NCBI GenBank assembly: GCA_910587285.1
Contig: CAJULM010000010.1
Coordinates: forward strand, 1-64,000
Direction: 5' to 3'
DNA length: 64,000 bases
Source: an uncultured Oscillospiraceae bacterium
GTDB lineage: Bacteria > Bacillota > Clostridia > Oscillospirales > Oscillospiraceae
Under the pieces are notes generated by a model that had not been told where the DNA came from, did not search any database, and saw nothing but the letters and a program-made list of their open reading frames with translations. How positions within the stretch are numbered: the first letter of the stretch is position 1; each line of letters starts with the position of its first letter. Shown one piece after another: positions 7,660 to 17,057 of this stretch. Both the position numbers and the translations under genes were made by a program.

Positions 7660-8697
7660 ATGAGCAGACAGATCAATGTGGGAGGCGTCCCCATGGGCGG
7701 GGGCGCCCCCGTCTCCATCCAGTCCATGACCAACACTCCCACCCAGGACGTGGCGGCCACGCTGGCCCAAATCCGGGCGCTGGCCGCGGCGGGGTGCGAC
7801 ATCGTCCGCTTGGCGGTGCCCGATATGGCGGCGGCCCGCGCCATCGGCGCGTTGAAGGCGGGCAGTCCGGTGCCTCTGGTGGCGGATATCCACTTCGACT
7901 ACCGCCTGGCTCTGGAGGCGGCGGAGCAGGGGATTGACAAAATCCGCATCAACCCCGGCAACATCGGCGCGCCGGAGCGGGCGGAGGCGGTGGCCCGGGT
8001 CTGTAAGGAGCGGCACATCCCCATCCGGGTGGGGGTGAACGGCGGCTCGCTGGAAAAGGAGCTGCTGGACAAGTACGGCGGCCCCACGCCGGAGGCCATG
8101 GTGGAAAGCGCCCTGGGCCACATCCGGCTGCTGGAGCAATACGGCTTTGAGGATATCTGCGTGTCGCTGAAGGCCTCCTCGGTGCCCGTCACCATGAAAG
8201 CCTACCGGCTGATGGCGGAGGGGTACGGCTACCCCCTGCACCTGGGCGTCACCGAGGCGGGTACCCGGGAGATGGGCGAGCTGAAGGCGGCGGCGGGCAT
8301 CGGCGGGCTGCTGGCTTTAGGCATTGGGGACACCCTGCGGGTGTCCCTCACCGCCGACCCGGTGGAGGAAATCTACGCCGCCTGGCGGATTTTGAAGGCC
8401 ATCGGCCTGCGCCGGGAGGGGCCGGAGCTGATCTCCTGCCCCACCTGCGGGCGCACCCAGATTGACCTGATCCCCATGGCGGGACAGGTGGAGGAGCTGC
8501 TGAAGGGCGTGGACAAGCCCATCACTGTGGCGGTGATGGGGTGCATTGTTAACGGCCCCGGCGAGGCCCGCCACGCCGACGTGGGGCTGGCCGGCGGCCG
8601 CGGCGAGGGCGTGCTGTTCAAGCACGGGGAGATTGTGGCCAAGGTGCCGGAGGAGCAGCTGGTGCCGGGGCTGATGAAGCTGATTGACGAATTGTGA
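7660..8697 (+). CDS. ispG: 4-hydroxy-3-methylbut-2-enyl-diphosphate synthase
   Basis: 345-residue MEP-pathway [4Fe-4S] enzyme converting MEcPP to HMBPP. The N-terminal TIM barrel has QSMTNTPTQDVAATLAQI, DIHFDYRLAL and IRINPGNIG. The C-terminal cluster ligands are the two cysteines of SCPTCGRTQ and the one in GCIVNGPGEA. ATG 7660 is preceded by a weak GCAGGTG; GTG 7651 is a possible alternative. This is the short bacterial form without the chloroplast/Chlamydia insert. Confidence 0.95.
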   Translation: MSRQINVGGVPMGGGAPVSIQSMTNTPTQDVAATLAQIRALAAAGCDIVRLAVPDMAAARAIGALKAGSPVPLVADIHFDYRLALEAAEQGIDKIRINPGNIGAPERAEAVARVCKERHIPIRVGVNGGSLEKELLDKYGGPTPEAMVESALGHIRLLEQYGFEDICVSLKASSVPVTMKAYRLMAEGYGYPLHLGVTEAGTREMGELKAAAGIGGLLALGIGDTLRVSLTADPVEEIYAAWRILKAIGLRREGPELISCPTCGRTQIDLIPMAGQVEELLKGVDKPITVAVMGCIVNGPGEARHADVGLAGGRGEGVLFKHGEIVAKVPEEQLVPGLMKLIDEL

Positions 8698-8707
8698 GGA
8701 GAACACC

Positions 8708-9259
8708 ATGAACCATATAGGAACGCAGTACATAGAGACAGACCGGCTGATCCTCCGCCGGTTCGAGCTGTCCGACGCCCCCGCCATGTTCGTCAACTGG
8801 GCCAGCGACGATGAGGTGACAAAATACCTGACCTGGCCCACCCATGCCGACGTGTCGGTGACGGAGAGAATCTTGGGCGAGTGGGTGCCCCAGTACGGGC
8901 AGGATGACTGCTATCGCTGGGCCATTACATTAAAAGAAAACGGCCCCCAGCCCATCGGGAGCATCGATGTGTGCCACTGGCGCGAGGACGGAAAGGCCCC
9001 GGAGATCGGCTACTGCATGGGCAGGCGCTGGTGGCATCAGGGGATCATGTCCGAGGCGCTGGCCGCAGTCATCGCCTTCCTGTTCGACCGGGTGGGCGTG
9101 GAGCGGATCGTGGCCCGCCACGACGTGAACAATCCCCATTCCGGCGGCGTCATGCGCAAGTGCGGCATGACGTTTGAGGGGGTGCAGGAGAAATCCCACC
9201 AGAACAACCAGGGCGTGATCGACACTGCAAATTACACCATAGAGCGCGGAGACAGATAA
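8708..9259 (+). CDS. GNAT acetyltransferase, RimJ/RimL type
   Basis: 183-residue GCN5-related N-acetyltransferase. It opens with IETDRLILRRFELSD, has the acetyl-CoA region EIGYCMGRRWWHQGIMSEAL and ends with ARHDVNNPHSGGVMRKCGM, as in the RimJ/RimL (Acetyltransf_3) group that acetylates N-terminal amines of ribosomal proteins or small molecules. The substrate cannot be told. ATG 8708 has GAGGAG 7 nt upstream. It interrupts the usual ispG-polC junction, so it is likely a later insertion. Confidence 0.88.
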   Translation: MNHIGTQYIETDRLILRRFELSDAPAMFVNWASDDEVTKYLTWPTHADVSVTERILGEWVPQYGQDDCYRWAITLKENGPQPIGSIDVCHWREDGKAPEIGYCMGRRWWHQGIMSEALAAVIAFLFDRVGVERIVARHDVNNPHSGGVMRKCGMTFEGVQEKSHQNNQGVIDTANYTIERGDR

Positions 9260-9275
9260 GGAGCGAGACAGAACG

Positions 9276-12200
9276 ATGCCAACCTTTCAACAGACCTTTG
9301 CCAACTGCCCCTTCCCAGAAGGGGTTTTGGCTGTTTTAGGGGACTATCCCGTCCAGGTCCGGGTGCTGCGCGCCCAGCGGACCATGGAGGTGGCGGCGAC
9401 AGGAACGGATGTTTCACGTGAAACACTGGCCCAGGCAGAGGAGTGCCTGAAGCGGGCCTTTGGCCTGAGCGCCGCCGTGGTGGAGGTGCGCCCGCCGGAG
9501 AAGCCTGAGCCCGCTCCCGTGGAGCAATCCGCGTCCGCTCCAGCGGAGAAACCCGAGCCGAAACAGCAGCCCGCGCCTGCCCAGGACCTGGAGGCCCAGA
9601 TGGCAGCTATGCGCCGGAAGCTGCTGCGGAAGGACGCGCCCGTTTCCAGAGAGGGGAAAAAACGGGTTAAGCAGATTTACGGTAAAATCAAGGGGAAAAA
9701 GAGCCCCGTCCCCCTGGGAGAGCTGACGCTGGACATGGGCAGCGTATTGGTGGAGGGCGAGGTGTTCAACATTGAGCACCGGGAGCTCACCCGCCGCCGG
9801 GCTTGGGTGGTGTGCTTTGATATCACCGATTTGACGGGCTCCATCCGGGTGACAAAGTTCATGGAGGGCGACGAGGCCAAGCCCATCATTGACCAGGTGA
9901 AAAAGGGCCAACGCCTTCAGGTGCAGGGGCGGCTCACTCTGGGCCGGTTCGACAACAACGATTTGGTGCTGGAGCCCTACGGCATCAACGAGGTGCCCAA
10001 GCCGGAAGGCCGGAGGGATACCGCGCCGGACAAGCGGGTGGAGCTCCACCTACACACGAAGATGTCGTCCATGGACGGGCTGTGCGACACCAAGGCGGTG
10101 GTGAAGCGGGCCATCGAGTGGGGGCATCCGGCCATCGCCATCACCGACCACGGGGTGGTGCAGTCCTTCCCCGACGCCTACAACGCGTCGGGCCGGGGGG
10201 AGAAGATCAAAATCCTCTACGGGGTGGAGGCGTACTATCAAAACGATGTGGACGAGGTGACGGCGGTCCACGGCCCCGGCGACCTGCCGCTGAATGGGGA
10301 GTTCGTGGCCTTCGACCTGGAGACCACCGGTCTGGACGCCCGCACCGATGCCATCATTGAGATCGGCGCGGTGCGCATCCGGGACGGGCAGGTGGCGGAC
10401 AAGTTCGCCTCCTTCGCCCAGCCGGGGCATCTGCTCAGCGCGAAGACGGTGTCCCTCACCGGCATCACCGACGAGCTGCTACGGGACGCGCCCACCCCGG
10501 CCCAGGCGGTGGACGCCTTTTTGGACTGGGTGGGGGACACCCCGCTGTGCGCCCACAACGCCGCCTTCGACACCGGCTTTATCCGGGAGTACTGCCGGAA
10601 ATCGGGCCGGAGCTTTGACCCGCTGTATTTCGACACCATGATTCTGGCCCAGTACCTGCTGCCCAAGCTGCCCAACCACAAGCTGGACACGGTGGCCACC
10701 GCCCTGGGTCTGCCCCCCTTCCAGCACCACCGGGCCTATGAGGACGCGGATGTCTGCGGGCAGATTCTCTCGGCGCTGCTGCCCATGCTTCGGGAGCGGG
10801 GCGTGGAGCGGGCGGCGCAGATCAACCGGGCGCTGGCGGGGACCAAGCGGGGCGGACGGGGCCGCCGGTCGGCCTTCCACCTGATTGTGCTGGCAAAAAA
10901 CCAAACCGGCGTGCGCAACCTGTATAAGCTGGTATCCATGGCCCACCTGGACCACTTCAACCGCTTTCCCATCATGCTCAAGTCCCTCATCGACGAGAAT
11001 CGGGAGGGGCTGATTTTGGGCTCGGCCTGCGAGGCGGGGGAGCTGTTCCGAGCGGTGGTGGACGGGAAGGAGGACCGGGAGCTGGAGCGCATTGCCGGGT
11101 GGTACGACTTTTTAGAGATACAGCCCCTGTCCAACAACGCCTATATGCTCCGCCCGGACAGAGAGGGCCGGGCCATTGCCCGGGACAAGGAGGACCTGCG
11201 GGCCTTCAACCGCCGGGTGGCGGCGCTGGGCGAGCGGCTGGGCAAGCCGGTGTGCGCCACGGGGGACGTGCATTTCATGGAGCCTTCGGAGGAGATCTAT
11301 CGCCACATCCTGCTGGCAGCCAAGGAGTTTGAGGACGCGGACCAGCCCAACCCCCTGTACTTTCGCACCACCGACGAGATGCTGGACGAGTTCTCCTATC
11401 TGGGGGAGAGCAAGGCGCGGGAGGTGGTCATTGAGAATCCCAAAAAGGTGGCGGACTGGTGCGACCATGTGCGCCCCCTGCCCGACGGGCTATTCACCCC
11501 CAAGCTGGAGAACTCCGAGGGGGAGCTGAAGGACCTGGTGTGGGGCAAGGCCCACGCCCTCTACGGGGACAACCCGCCCCAGATTGTCCAGGACCGCATC
11601 AACGCCGAGCTGAAGGACATCATCGGTTGCCATTACGACGTGATCTATATGTCCGCCCAGAAGCTGGTGCAGAACTCGTTGGAGCACGGCTACCTGGTGG
11701 GCTCCCGTGGGTCGGTGGGTTCGTCCCTGGTGGCGTTTATGTCGGGCATCACCGAGGTGAACTCCCTGCCCGCCCATTACCGCTGCCCCAACTGCAAGCA
11801 CGCCGACTTTGACTACGGCCAGGACCCCGCCCATCCCTACGGTTGCGGGGCGGATATGCCGGACATGAAGTGCCCGGTGTGCGGCGCGGACTATGAGAAG
11901 GACGGGTTTAACATCCCCTTTGAGACATTTTTGGGCTTCGGCGGCGACAAGGTGCCCGACATCGACCTGAACTTCTCCGGCGAGTACCAGTCCAGCGCCC
12001 ACAAATACACCTTTGAGCTGTTTGGCAAGAACCACGTGTTCCGGGCGGGCACCATCGGCACGGTGGCGGAGAAAACCGCCATCGGCTACGTGCGCAAGTA
12101 TCTGGAGCAGGTGGGGCGGCAGGACGTGCCTTTTGCCGAGGTGCTGCGGCTGGCCAAGGGCTGCGAGGGGGTCAAGCGCACCACCGGCCAGCACCCCGGC

Positions 12201-13406
12201 GGAATGGTGGTCATCCCTCAGGACAAGGAGATTTACGACTTCTGTCCGGTGCAGCATCCGGCGGACGACAAGGAGTCGGACATCATTACCACCCACTTTG
12301 AATACCATTCCATGGAGTCCAACCTGCTGAAGCTGGACATGCTGGGCCACGATGACCCGTCTATGATTCGGATGCTGGAGGATATCACCCAGGAGAACGC
12401 CCAAAGGATTCCTCTGGACGACCCCAAAACTATGAGCCTGTTCACCTCCTCGGAGGAGCTGGGTTTCACCGACGACCCCGTGCTGGGGCCCACCGGGGCG
12501 GTGGCCATCCCGGAGTTCGGCACCTCCTTTGTGCGGGGGATGCTGGAGGACACCCACCCCAACCAGTTCGACATTTTGGTCCGGCTGTCCGGCTTCTCCC
12601 ACGGCACCGACGTGTGGCTGGGCAACGCCAAGGACCTGATCACCTCGGGTACGGCCAAGGTCAACGAGGCCATCGGCTGCCGGGACGACATCATGATTTT
12701 TCTCATCTCCAAGGGCTTTAAGGACACCCGGGCGTTCAAAATCATGGAGGCGGTGCGCAAGGGCCGGGGCCTGCCCGACGGGGCGGAGGACGAGATGAAG
12801 GAGCACGGTGTGCCCGAGTGGTACATTGAGTCCTGCAAGAAAATCGCCTACCTGTTCCCCAAGGCCCACGCGGTGGCCTATGTGATGATGGCCTTCCGCA
12901 TCGCCTGGTTCAAGGTGCACCGGCCCCTGGCGTTTTACGCCGCCTATTTCTCCATCAGGGCCAAGGCCTTTGACGAAAAGTATATGTGCCGAGGGATGAA
13001 CGTGGTCAAGCACAAGATGGCGGAGATCAATGCCAAAAAGAACGCCAAGGAGAAGAAGGACCGCCCCTCGGCGGTAGAGGAGGATATGCTCACTACCTTG
13101 GAGGTGTGCTACGAGTTCTACCTGCGGGGGTTCAGCTTCGCCCGGATGGACATCTGCCGGAGCCATGCCGTCAATTTCCTGGTGGACGAGGAGAAGGGAG
13201 CGCTGATTCCCCCCTTTACCTCGGTGGCTGGTCTGGGAGAGACGGTGGGCTGGGACATCATGGAGAAGCGGCAGGGAAAGGATTTCCTCTCCATCGAGGA
13301 GTTTTCCCTGGCCTGCACCAAGGTGTCCTCCACCCATCTGGAGCAGCTCAAGGAGGCGGGGGCCTTCGGGGACCTGCCGGACAGCAGCCAGTTCAGCTTG
13401 TTTTGA
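9276..13406 (+). CDS. polC: DNA polymerase III alpha subunit, PolC type
   Basis: 1376-residue replicative polymerase of low-GC Gram-positives. In order: variable N-terminal domain (1-120), OB fold (about 145-235), PHP domain starting ELHLHTKMSSMDG near 252, an inserted DEDDh 3'-5' exonuclease (FDLETTG near 345, HRAYEDADV near 485), the rest of PHP, a Cys-rich zinc module (CPNCK and CPVCGADY, about 836-875), then the C-family polymerase core with PDIDLNF near 894. About 60 residues shorter than B. subtilis PolC. Codons 46-50 (VSRET) are written by an exact parS site. Confidence 0.98.
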   Translation: MPTFQQTFANCPFPEGVLAVLGDYPVQVRVLRAQRTMEVAATGTDVSRETLAQAEECLKRAFGLSAAVVEVRPPEKPEPAPVEQSASAPAEKPEPKQQPAPAQDLEAQMAAMRRKLLRKDAPVSREGKKRVKQIYGKIKGKKSPVPLGELTLDMGSVLVEGEVFNIEHRELTRRRAWVVCFDITDLTGSIRVTKFMEGDEAKPIIDQVKKGQRLQVQGRLTLGRFDNNDLVLEPYGINEVPKPEGRRDTAPDKRVELHLHTKMSSMDGLCDTKAVVKRAIEWGHPAIAITDHGVVQSFPDAYNASGRGEKIKILYGVEAYYQNDVDEVTAVHGPGDLPLNGEFVAFDLETTGLDARTDAIIEIGAVRIRDGQVADKFASFAQPGHLLSAKTVSLTGITDELLRDAPTPAQAVDAFLDWVGDTPLCAHNAAFDTGFIREYCRKSGRSFDPLYFDTMILAQYLLPKLPNHKLDTVATALGLPPFQHHRAYEDADVCGQILSALLPMLRERGVERAAQINRALAGTKRGGRGRRSAFHLIVLAKNQTGVRNLYKLVSMAHLDHFNRFPIMLKSLIDENREGLILGSACEAGELFRAVVDGKEDRELERIAGWYDFLEIQPLSNNAYMLRPDREGRAIARDKEDLRAFNRRVAALGERLGKPVCATGDVHFMEPSEEIYRHILLAAKEFEDADQPNPLYFRTTDEMLDEFSYLGESKAREVVIENPKKVADWCDHVRPLPDGLFTPKLENSEGELKDLVWGKAHALYGDNPPQIVQDRINAELKDIIGCHYDVIYMSAQKLVQNSLEHGYLVGSRGSVGSSLVAFMSGITEVNSLPAHYRCPNCKHADFDYGQDPAHPYGCGADMPDMKCPVCGADYEKDGFNIPFETFLGFGGDKVPDIDLNFSGEYQSSAHKYTFELFGKNHVFRAGTIGTVAEKTAIGYVRKYLEQVGRQDVPFAEVLRLAKGCEGVKRTTGQHPGGMVVIPQDKEIYDFCPVQHPADDKESDIITTHFEYHSMESNLLKLDMLGHDDPSMIRMLEDITQENAQRIPLDDPKTMSLFTSSEELGFTDDPVLGPTGAVAIPEFGTSFVRGMLEDTHPNQFDILVRLSGFSHGTDVWLGNAKDLITSGTAKVNEAIGCRDDIMIFLISKGFKDTRAFKIMEAVRKGRGLPDGAEDEMKEHGVPEWYIESCKKIAYLFPKAHAVAYVMMAFRIAWFKVHRPLAFYAAYFSIRAKAFDEKYMCRGMNVVKHKMAEINAKKNAKEKKDRPSAVEEDMLTTLEVCYEFYLRGFSFARMDICRSHAVNFLVDEEKGALIPPFTSVAGLGETVGWDIMEKRQGKDFLSIEEFSLACTKVSSTHLEQLKEAGAFGDLPDSSQFSLF
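9410..9425. other. parS site inside polC
   Basis: TGTTTCACGTGAAACA, an exact 16-bp palindrome identical to the Bacillus Spo0J/ParB binding site. It is read in frame as VSRET in the poorly conserved N-terminal part of PolC. By chance a given 16-mer is expected about 1.5e-5 times in 64 kb. Confidence 0.93.
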
Positions 13407-13416
13407 GGTGATCCAA

Positions 13417-13800
13417 GTGTTTATGCAGCAAGATTGGCTTATGCGTCAGATTGAGATAATGACTAAGGCGATCACTCAGTTGTTGTTTGGAAAAGACGGC
13501 AAGGAATGTATGATTGAGGAAGAATTTGAGCAGGAACAGTCCGTGAAGTTAAAAAAGAGGCTGGACGATCTGCTCGAAGAAGGGCAGTTGGGAAAAGCGG
13601 AGGACTTGTTGTTTTTTGAGTTGGATGAGGGAGATATAAGTATATTAGCTGTAGCAGTTTATTTTTATCAGCGGGCAAATATAATGACTGATGAGGAATT
13701 GGAAGCGCAAGGGTTTACGCGGTCAGAGCTTTGGGAAGGTTTAGGTGAAGTGGTTGAGCGATACGGCTTGTTAATTCCTGGATTTTGGGATAAACCATAA
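13417..13800 (+). CDS. DUF6483-like small protein
   Basis: About 127 residues, mostly predicted helix, beginning MFMQQDWLMRQIEIMTKAI. This resembles a clostridial family of unknown function (DUF6483), recognised by eye only. A central acidic, charged segment KLKKRLDDLLEEGQLGKAED looks tetratricopeptide-like. GTG 13417 is preferred (GAGGTG 6 nt upstream); GTG 13408 and ATG 13423 are alternatives. Base composition is markedly more AT-rich than polC and hisZ on either side, suggesting a different origin. Confidence 0.6.
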   Translation: MFMQQDWLMRQIEIMTKAITQLLFGKDGKECMIEEEFEQEQSVKLKKRLDDLLEEGQLGKAEDLLFFELDEGDISILAVAVYFYQRANIMTDEELEAQGFTRSELWEGLGEVVERYGLLIPGFWDKP

Positions 13801-13844
13801 CTTTGATGCTTGGAGTATTTTCTTAGTAAGGAACCATATCAGGG

Positions 13845-13873
13845 TTGACAGGACGGCGGGGATGTGGTATGAT
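13845..13873 (+). promoter_or_regulatory. SigA promoter of the his operon
   Basis: TTGACA (13845-13850), 17-bp spacer, TATGAT (13868-13873), with an extended TG one base ahead of the -10. Transcription should start near 13880, about 33 nt before hisZ. No T-box or other leader fits in that space. Confidence 0.88.
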
Positions 13874-13912
13874 TCATCACATTAGCGAGCTAAAGAATTT
13901 GGAGGCAATCCC

Positions 13913-15079
13913 ATGAACATCCGCATCAACACCCCTGAGGGCACCCGGGACCGCCTATTCTCCGAGTGCCTGGAGCGCCGCCAGGTGCAGGACGCCCTGG
14001 TGGAGCTGTTCCGCCGCCGGGGCTGCACCGAGGTTATCACCCCCGAGGTGGAGTATTACGACCTGTTCGTTCAGTCCGGCAACCCCATCCCCCAGGAGGC
14101 CATGCTGAAAATCATCGACCGCTCCGGGCGGATCATGGTGATGCGGCCCGACTGTACCGCCCCCATCGCCCGGGTGGCGGCCACCAAGCTGAAGCATCTG
14201 CCCCTCCCCCAGCGGCTGTACTACCAGCAGACCGTGTTCCGCGACCATCTGGCCCACGGGGGCGGAAGCCGTGAGATCGCCCAGTGCGGCGTGGAGATGA
14301 TCGGCGCGGTGGGGGAAAAGGCCGACCTGGAGATGGTGGCTATGGCGGTGGACGCACTGCGCTGCTGCGGTCTGGAGCAGTTCCACATCGAGCTGGGCCA
14401 CGCCGGATTTTACCGGACGCTGGCGGGCCGAATGCACATGGGGCCGGAGGAGCTGGAGCGGCTGCGCGCCGCCATCGAGGGCAAAAACTTCGCCCTGCTC
14501 AACGACCTGCTGGAGCCCTATCGGGGGGAGGCGGCCTATGCCGCCCTGCGCCGCCTGCCGTATCTGTTCGGCGGGGTGGAGGTGCTGGACGAGGCCCAGG
14601 CGCTGGCCGGGCGCTGCGGCAGCTTGGACCATCTGCGCCGCCTGTACACTGAGCTGTGGGCGGCTGGCTATGGGGATTGCGTGCGCTTCGATCTGGGGCT
14701 GGTCCACCAGCTGGACTACTACACGGGGCTGGTGTTCCGGGGTTACGCCGCCGGGGCAGGGGCGCCGGTGCTGTCCGGGGGCCGGTACGACGGGCTTATG
14801 GAGCAGTTCGGCCGCAAAGCGGAGGCCATTGGCTTTGCTGTGGATGTGGACGCGGTGGGGGCCTGCCTCACGGTAGAGGCGCCGAAACTGAAGACGGTGG
14901 TCCACTACGGCCCCGGCCTGCTCTCCCGGGCGCTGGCGGCGGTGGACGAAAGCCCCGCCGGCAGCTGCGAGCTGTCCCCCTGCCGCACCCTGGACAGCAC
15001 GCTGAACCTGGCCCGGGAGAAGGGCGCGCAGCAGGTGCTGGTGCTGGAGGCAGAGGGAGAGAGGTGGCTGACGGTATGA
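13913..15079 (+). CDS. hisZ: ATP phosphoribosyltransferase regulatory subunit
   Basis: 388-residue HisRS-like protein lacking aminoacylation activity that completes the short-form HisG. It has class II synthetase-like segments: TPEGTRDRLF, FVQSGNPIPQEAMLKIIDRSG, MRPDCTAPIARVAA and GLVHQLDYYTGLVFRGY. The C-terminal anticodon-binding domain of true HisRS is reduced. Start 13913 has GGAGG at 7 nt. First gene of the his operon. Its stop overlaps the hisG start (ATGA), fitting stoichiometric assembly of the HisGZ complex. Confidence 0.95.
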   Translation: MNIRINTPEGTRDRLFSECLERRQVQDALVELFRRRGCTEVITPEVEYYDLFVQSGNPIPQEAMLKIIDRSGRIMVMRPDCTAPIARVAATKLKHLPLPQRLYYQQTVFRDHLAHGGGSREIAQCGVEMIGAVGEKADLEMVAMAVDALRCCGLEQFHIELGHAGFYRTLAGRMHMGPEELERLRAAIEGKNFALLNDLLEPYRGEAAYAALRRLPYLFGGVEVLDEAQALAGRCGSLDHLRRLYTELWAAGYGDCVRFDLGLVHQLDYYTGLVFRGYAAGAGAPVLSGGRYDGLMEQFGRKAEAIGFAVDVDAVGACLTVEAPKLKTVVHYGPGLLSRALAAVDESPAGSCELSPCRTLDSTLNLAREKGAQQVLVLEAEGERWLTV

Positions 15080-15717
15080 GCGAGCGGCTGAGAATCGCCC
15101 TAACAAAAGGGCGCTTGCAGGACAAATCGGTGGAACTGTTCGAGGCGGCGGGGCTGGACTGCGCCCCGGTGCGCAGCCCAGGGCGGCGGCTCATCCACGC
15201 ACTGCCCAACTACCCCCTGGATGTGGTGCTGGCCAAGGCCCCCGATGTGATCACCTACGTGGAGCACGGGGTATGTGACCTGGGCGTGGTGGGCAAGGAC
15301 ACCATTTTAGAGAAGGGCGGGGCCTTTTACGAGGTGTTGGATCTGGGTTTTGGCCGCTGCCGGTTTGCCCTGGCGGTGAAGAAGGGCAGCGACTTTTACG
15401 GCACCTATAAGACCCGGCGCATCGCGTCCAAATACCCCAACGTCACCCGTGCCTTTTTCGAGGGCAAGGGGATGGACGTGGACATCATCAAAATCGAGGG
15501 CAGCGTGGAATTAGCCCCCATTCTGGACCTGGCCGACGGCATCGTGGACATTGTGGAGACGGGGGCTACCCTGAAGGAAAACGGGCTGGAGCCCATTGAG
15601 GACGTACATCAGGTGTCGGCGCGGCTCATTGTCAACACCGCGTCTATGAAGCTGTACAAAAGCGAGATCACCGACTTTTTATTCCGCGTGGAGCGGGAAT
15701 TGGAGGGACGGGCATGA
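15076..15717 (+). CDS. hisG: ATP phosphoribosyltransferase catalytic subunit, short form
   Basis: 213-residue first enzyme of histidine synthesis (ATP + PRPP to phosphoribosyl-ATP). Motifs are IALTKGRLQDKSVELFEAAG, GVCDLGVVGKDTI and the PRPP-binding loop around GIVDIVETGATLKENGL. The C-terminal ACT-like regulatory domain of long HisG is absent, so it needs HisZ, encoded immediately upstream. Start 15076 overlaps the hisZ stop. The longer open frame upstream is a shadow of hisZ. Confidence 0.96.
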   Translation: MSERLRIALTKGRLQDKSVELFEAAGLDCAPVRSPGRRLIHALPNYPLDVVLAKAPDVITYVEHGVCDLGVVGKDTILEKGGAFYEVLDLGFGRCRFALAVKKGSDFYGTYKTRRIASKYPNVTRAFFEGKGMDVDIIKIEGSVELAPILDLADGIVDIVETGATLKENGLEPIEDVHQVSARLIVNTASMKLYKSEITDFLFRVERELEGRA

Positions 15718-16994
15718 TTACCATCATCAGGGCGGACGGCGTGGCCGAGGGCCGGCAGCTGGACGCCATGCGCGCGCGGGCCGCGGAGAAAAACGCGGAC
15801 ATCGAGCTGGTTGTGAAGGCTGTTATGGAGGACGTGCGGGCGGAGGGCCTGAGCGCGGTGGAGCGCTATTCCCTCAAATTTGACGGGGCCGCGCCCTACG
15901 AGCTGCCCAAGGAGCGGCTGGACGAGGCGTACGCCGCCTGTCCGGCGCAGCTCATCGTCGCCCTGGAGCACGCCGCCCGGAACATCCGGGACTATAATGA
16001 GAAGCTGCTGGTGAAAACGGTGGAGTGGACCTCCCCCGACGGGGGCCGAGTGGGCCGCATCGTCCGGGGGCTGAGCCGGGTGGGGGTGTACGTCCCTGGC
16101 GGCACCGCCGCCTACCCCAGTTCGGTGCTGATGAACGCGGTTCCCGCCAAGGTGGCGGGGGTGGAGGAGCTGGTGATGCTCACCCCGCCCACGGAAAACC
16201 TCAGCGGCGCGGTGCTGGCCGCGGCGAAAATCGCCGGGGTGGACCGGGTGATCGCCGTGGGGGGCGCCCAGGCGGTGGCCGCCGTCACCTACGGCGCGGG
16301 GTTCATCCCGCGGGTTGACAAGCTGGTGGGGCCGGGCAACGCCTATGTAGCGGCGGCCAAGCGGCTGGCCTACGGCGCACTGGACATCGACATGGTGGCC
16401 GGGCCGTCGGAGGTGCTGGTGATTGCCGACGAGACCGCCGACCCCAAATTTGTGGCCGCCGACCTGTTGAGTCAGGCGGAGCACGACAAGCTGGCCTCCG
16501 CGGTGCTGCTCACCGACTCGGCGGAGCTGGCCCAGGCGGTGGACGGGGAGCTTGTCCGGCAGACGGGATATCTCGCCAGGTCGGAGATTATGGAAGCCTC
16601 CCTGCGGGACTTCGGCTGCGCCATCGTGTGCGGGAATCTGGAGCAGTGCGTGGAGCTCGCCAACGAGATCGCCCCGGAGCACCTGGAAATCGTTACGCAG
16701 GCGCCAAGGGAGCTGCTGCCTAAAATCAAAAACGCGGGGGCGGTATTCCTGGGCTCCTACACGCCGGAGCCTTTAGGCGACTATCTGGCGGGGCCGGACC
16801 ACGTCCTGCCCACCAGCGGCACAGCCCGGTTCTTCTCTCCCTTGGGAGTGGACAGCTTCCTCAAGACCATGAGCGTGCTGGAGTTCAGCCGGGAGGCGCT
16901 GGAGCCCATTTCCGAGGAAATCATCGCGCTGGCCCAGGCGGAAAAGCTCACCGCCCACGCCAATTCCATCCAGGTCCGAGTTGATTCTTTTTAA
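15714..16994 (+). CDS. hisD: Histidinol dehydrogenase
   Basis: 426-residue zinc enzyme oxidising L-histidinol to L-histidine in the last two steps. Seen: VGVYVPGGTAAYPSSVLMNA, the catalytic region ending LSQAEHD with its conserved Glu and His, VGPGNAYVAAAKR, and GPDHVLPTSGTARF near the C-terminus. Its start overlaps the hisG stop (ATGA). It is followed not by hisC, as is common, but by an unrelated hydrolase. Confidence 0.96.
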   Translation: MITIIRADGVAEGRQLDAMRARAAEKNADIELVVKAVMEDVRAEGLSAVERYSLKFDGAAPYELPKERLDEAYAACPAQLIVALEHAARNIRDYNEKLLVKTVEWTSPDGGRVGRIVRGLSRVGVYVPGGTAAYPSSVLMNAVPAKVAGVEELVMLTPPTENLSGAVLAAAKIAGVDRVIAVGGAQAVAAVTYGAGFIPRVDKLVGPGNAYVAAAKRLAYGALDIDMVAGPSEVLVIADETADPKFVAADLLSQAEHDKLASAVLLTDSAELAQAVDGELVRQTGYLARSEIMEASLRDFGCAIVCGNLEQCVELANEIAPEHLEIVTQAPRELLPKIKNAGAVFLGSYTPEPLGDYLAGPDHVLPTSGTARFFSPLGVDSFLKTMSVLEFSREALEPISEEIIALAQAEKLTAHANSIQVRVDSF

Positions 16995-17057
16995 CCTACC
17001 TATGTGGGGATGCTGTTCTTTGTTTCATGCACTCTAACAAATAAGGAGGGAGCTCGT

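Noticed and set aside
11490..13337. A 615-codon open frame opposite polC
   Set aside because: Shadow of polC; His/Leu/Gly-rich translation without motifs or a ribosome binding site.
13874..13912. Histidine T-box or attenuator ahead of hisZ
   Set aside because: The promoter leaves a leader of about 33 nt, with no T-box core and no His-rich leader peptide.
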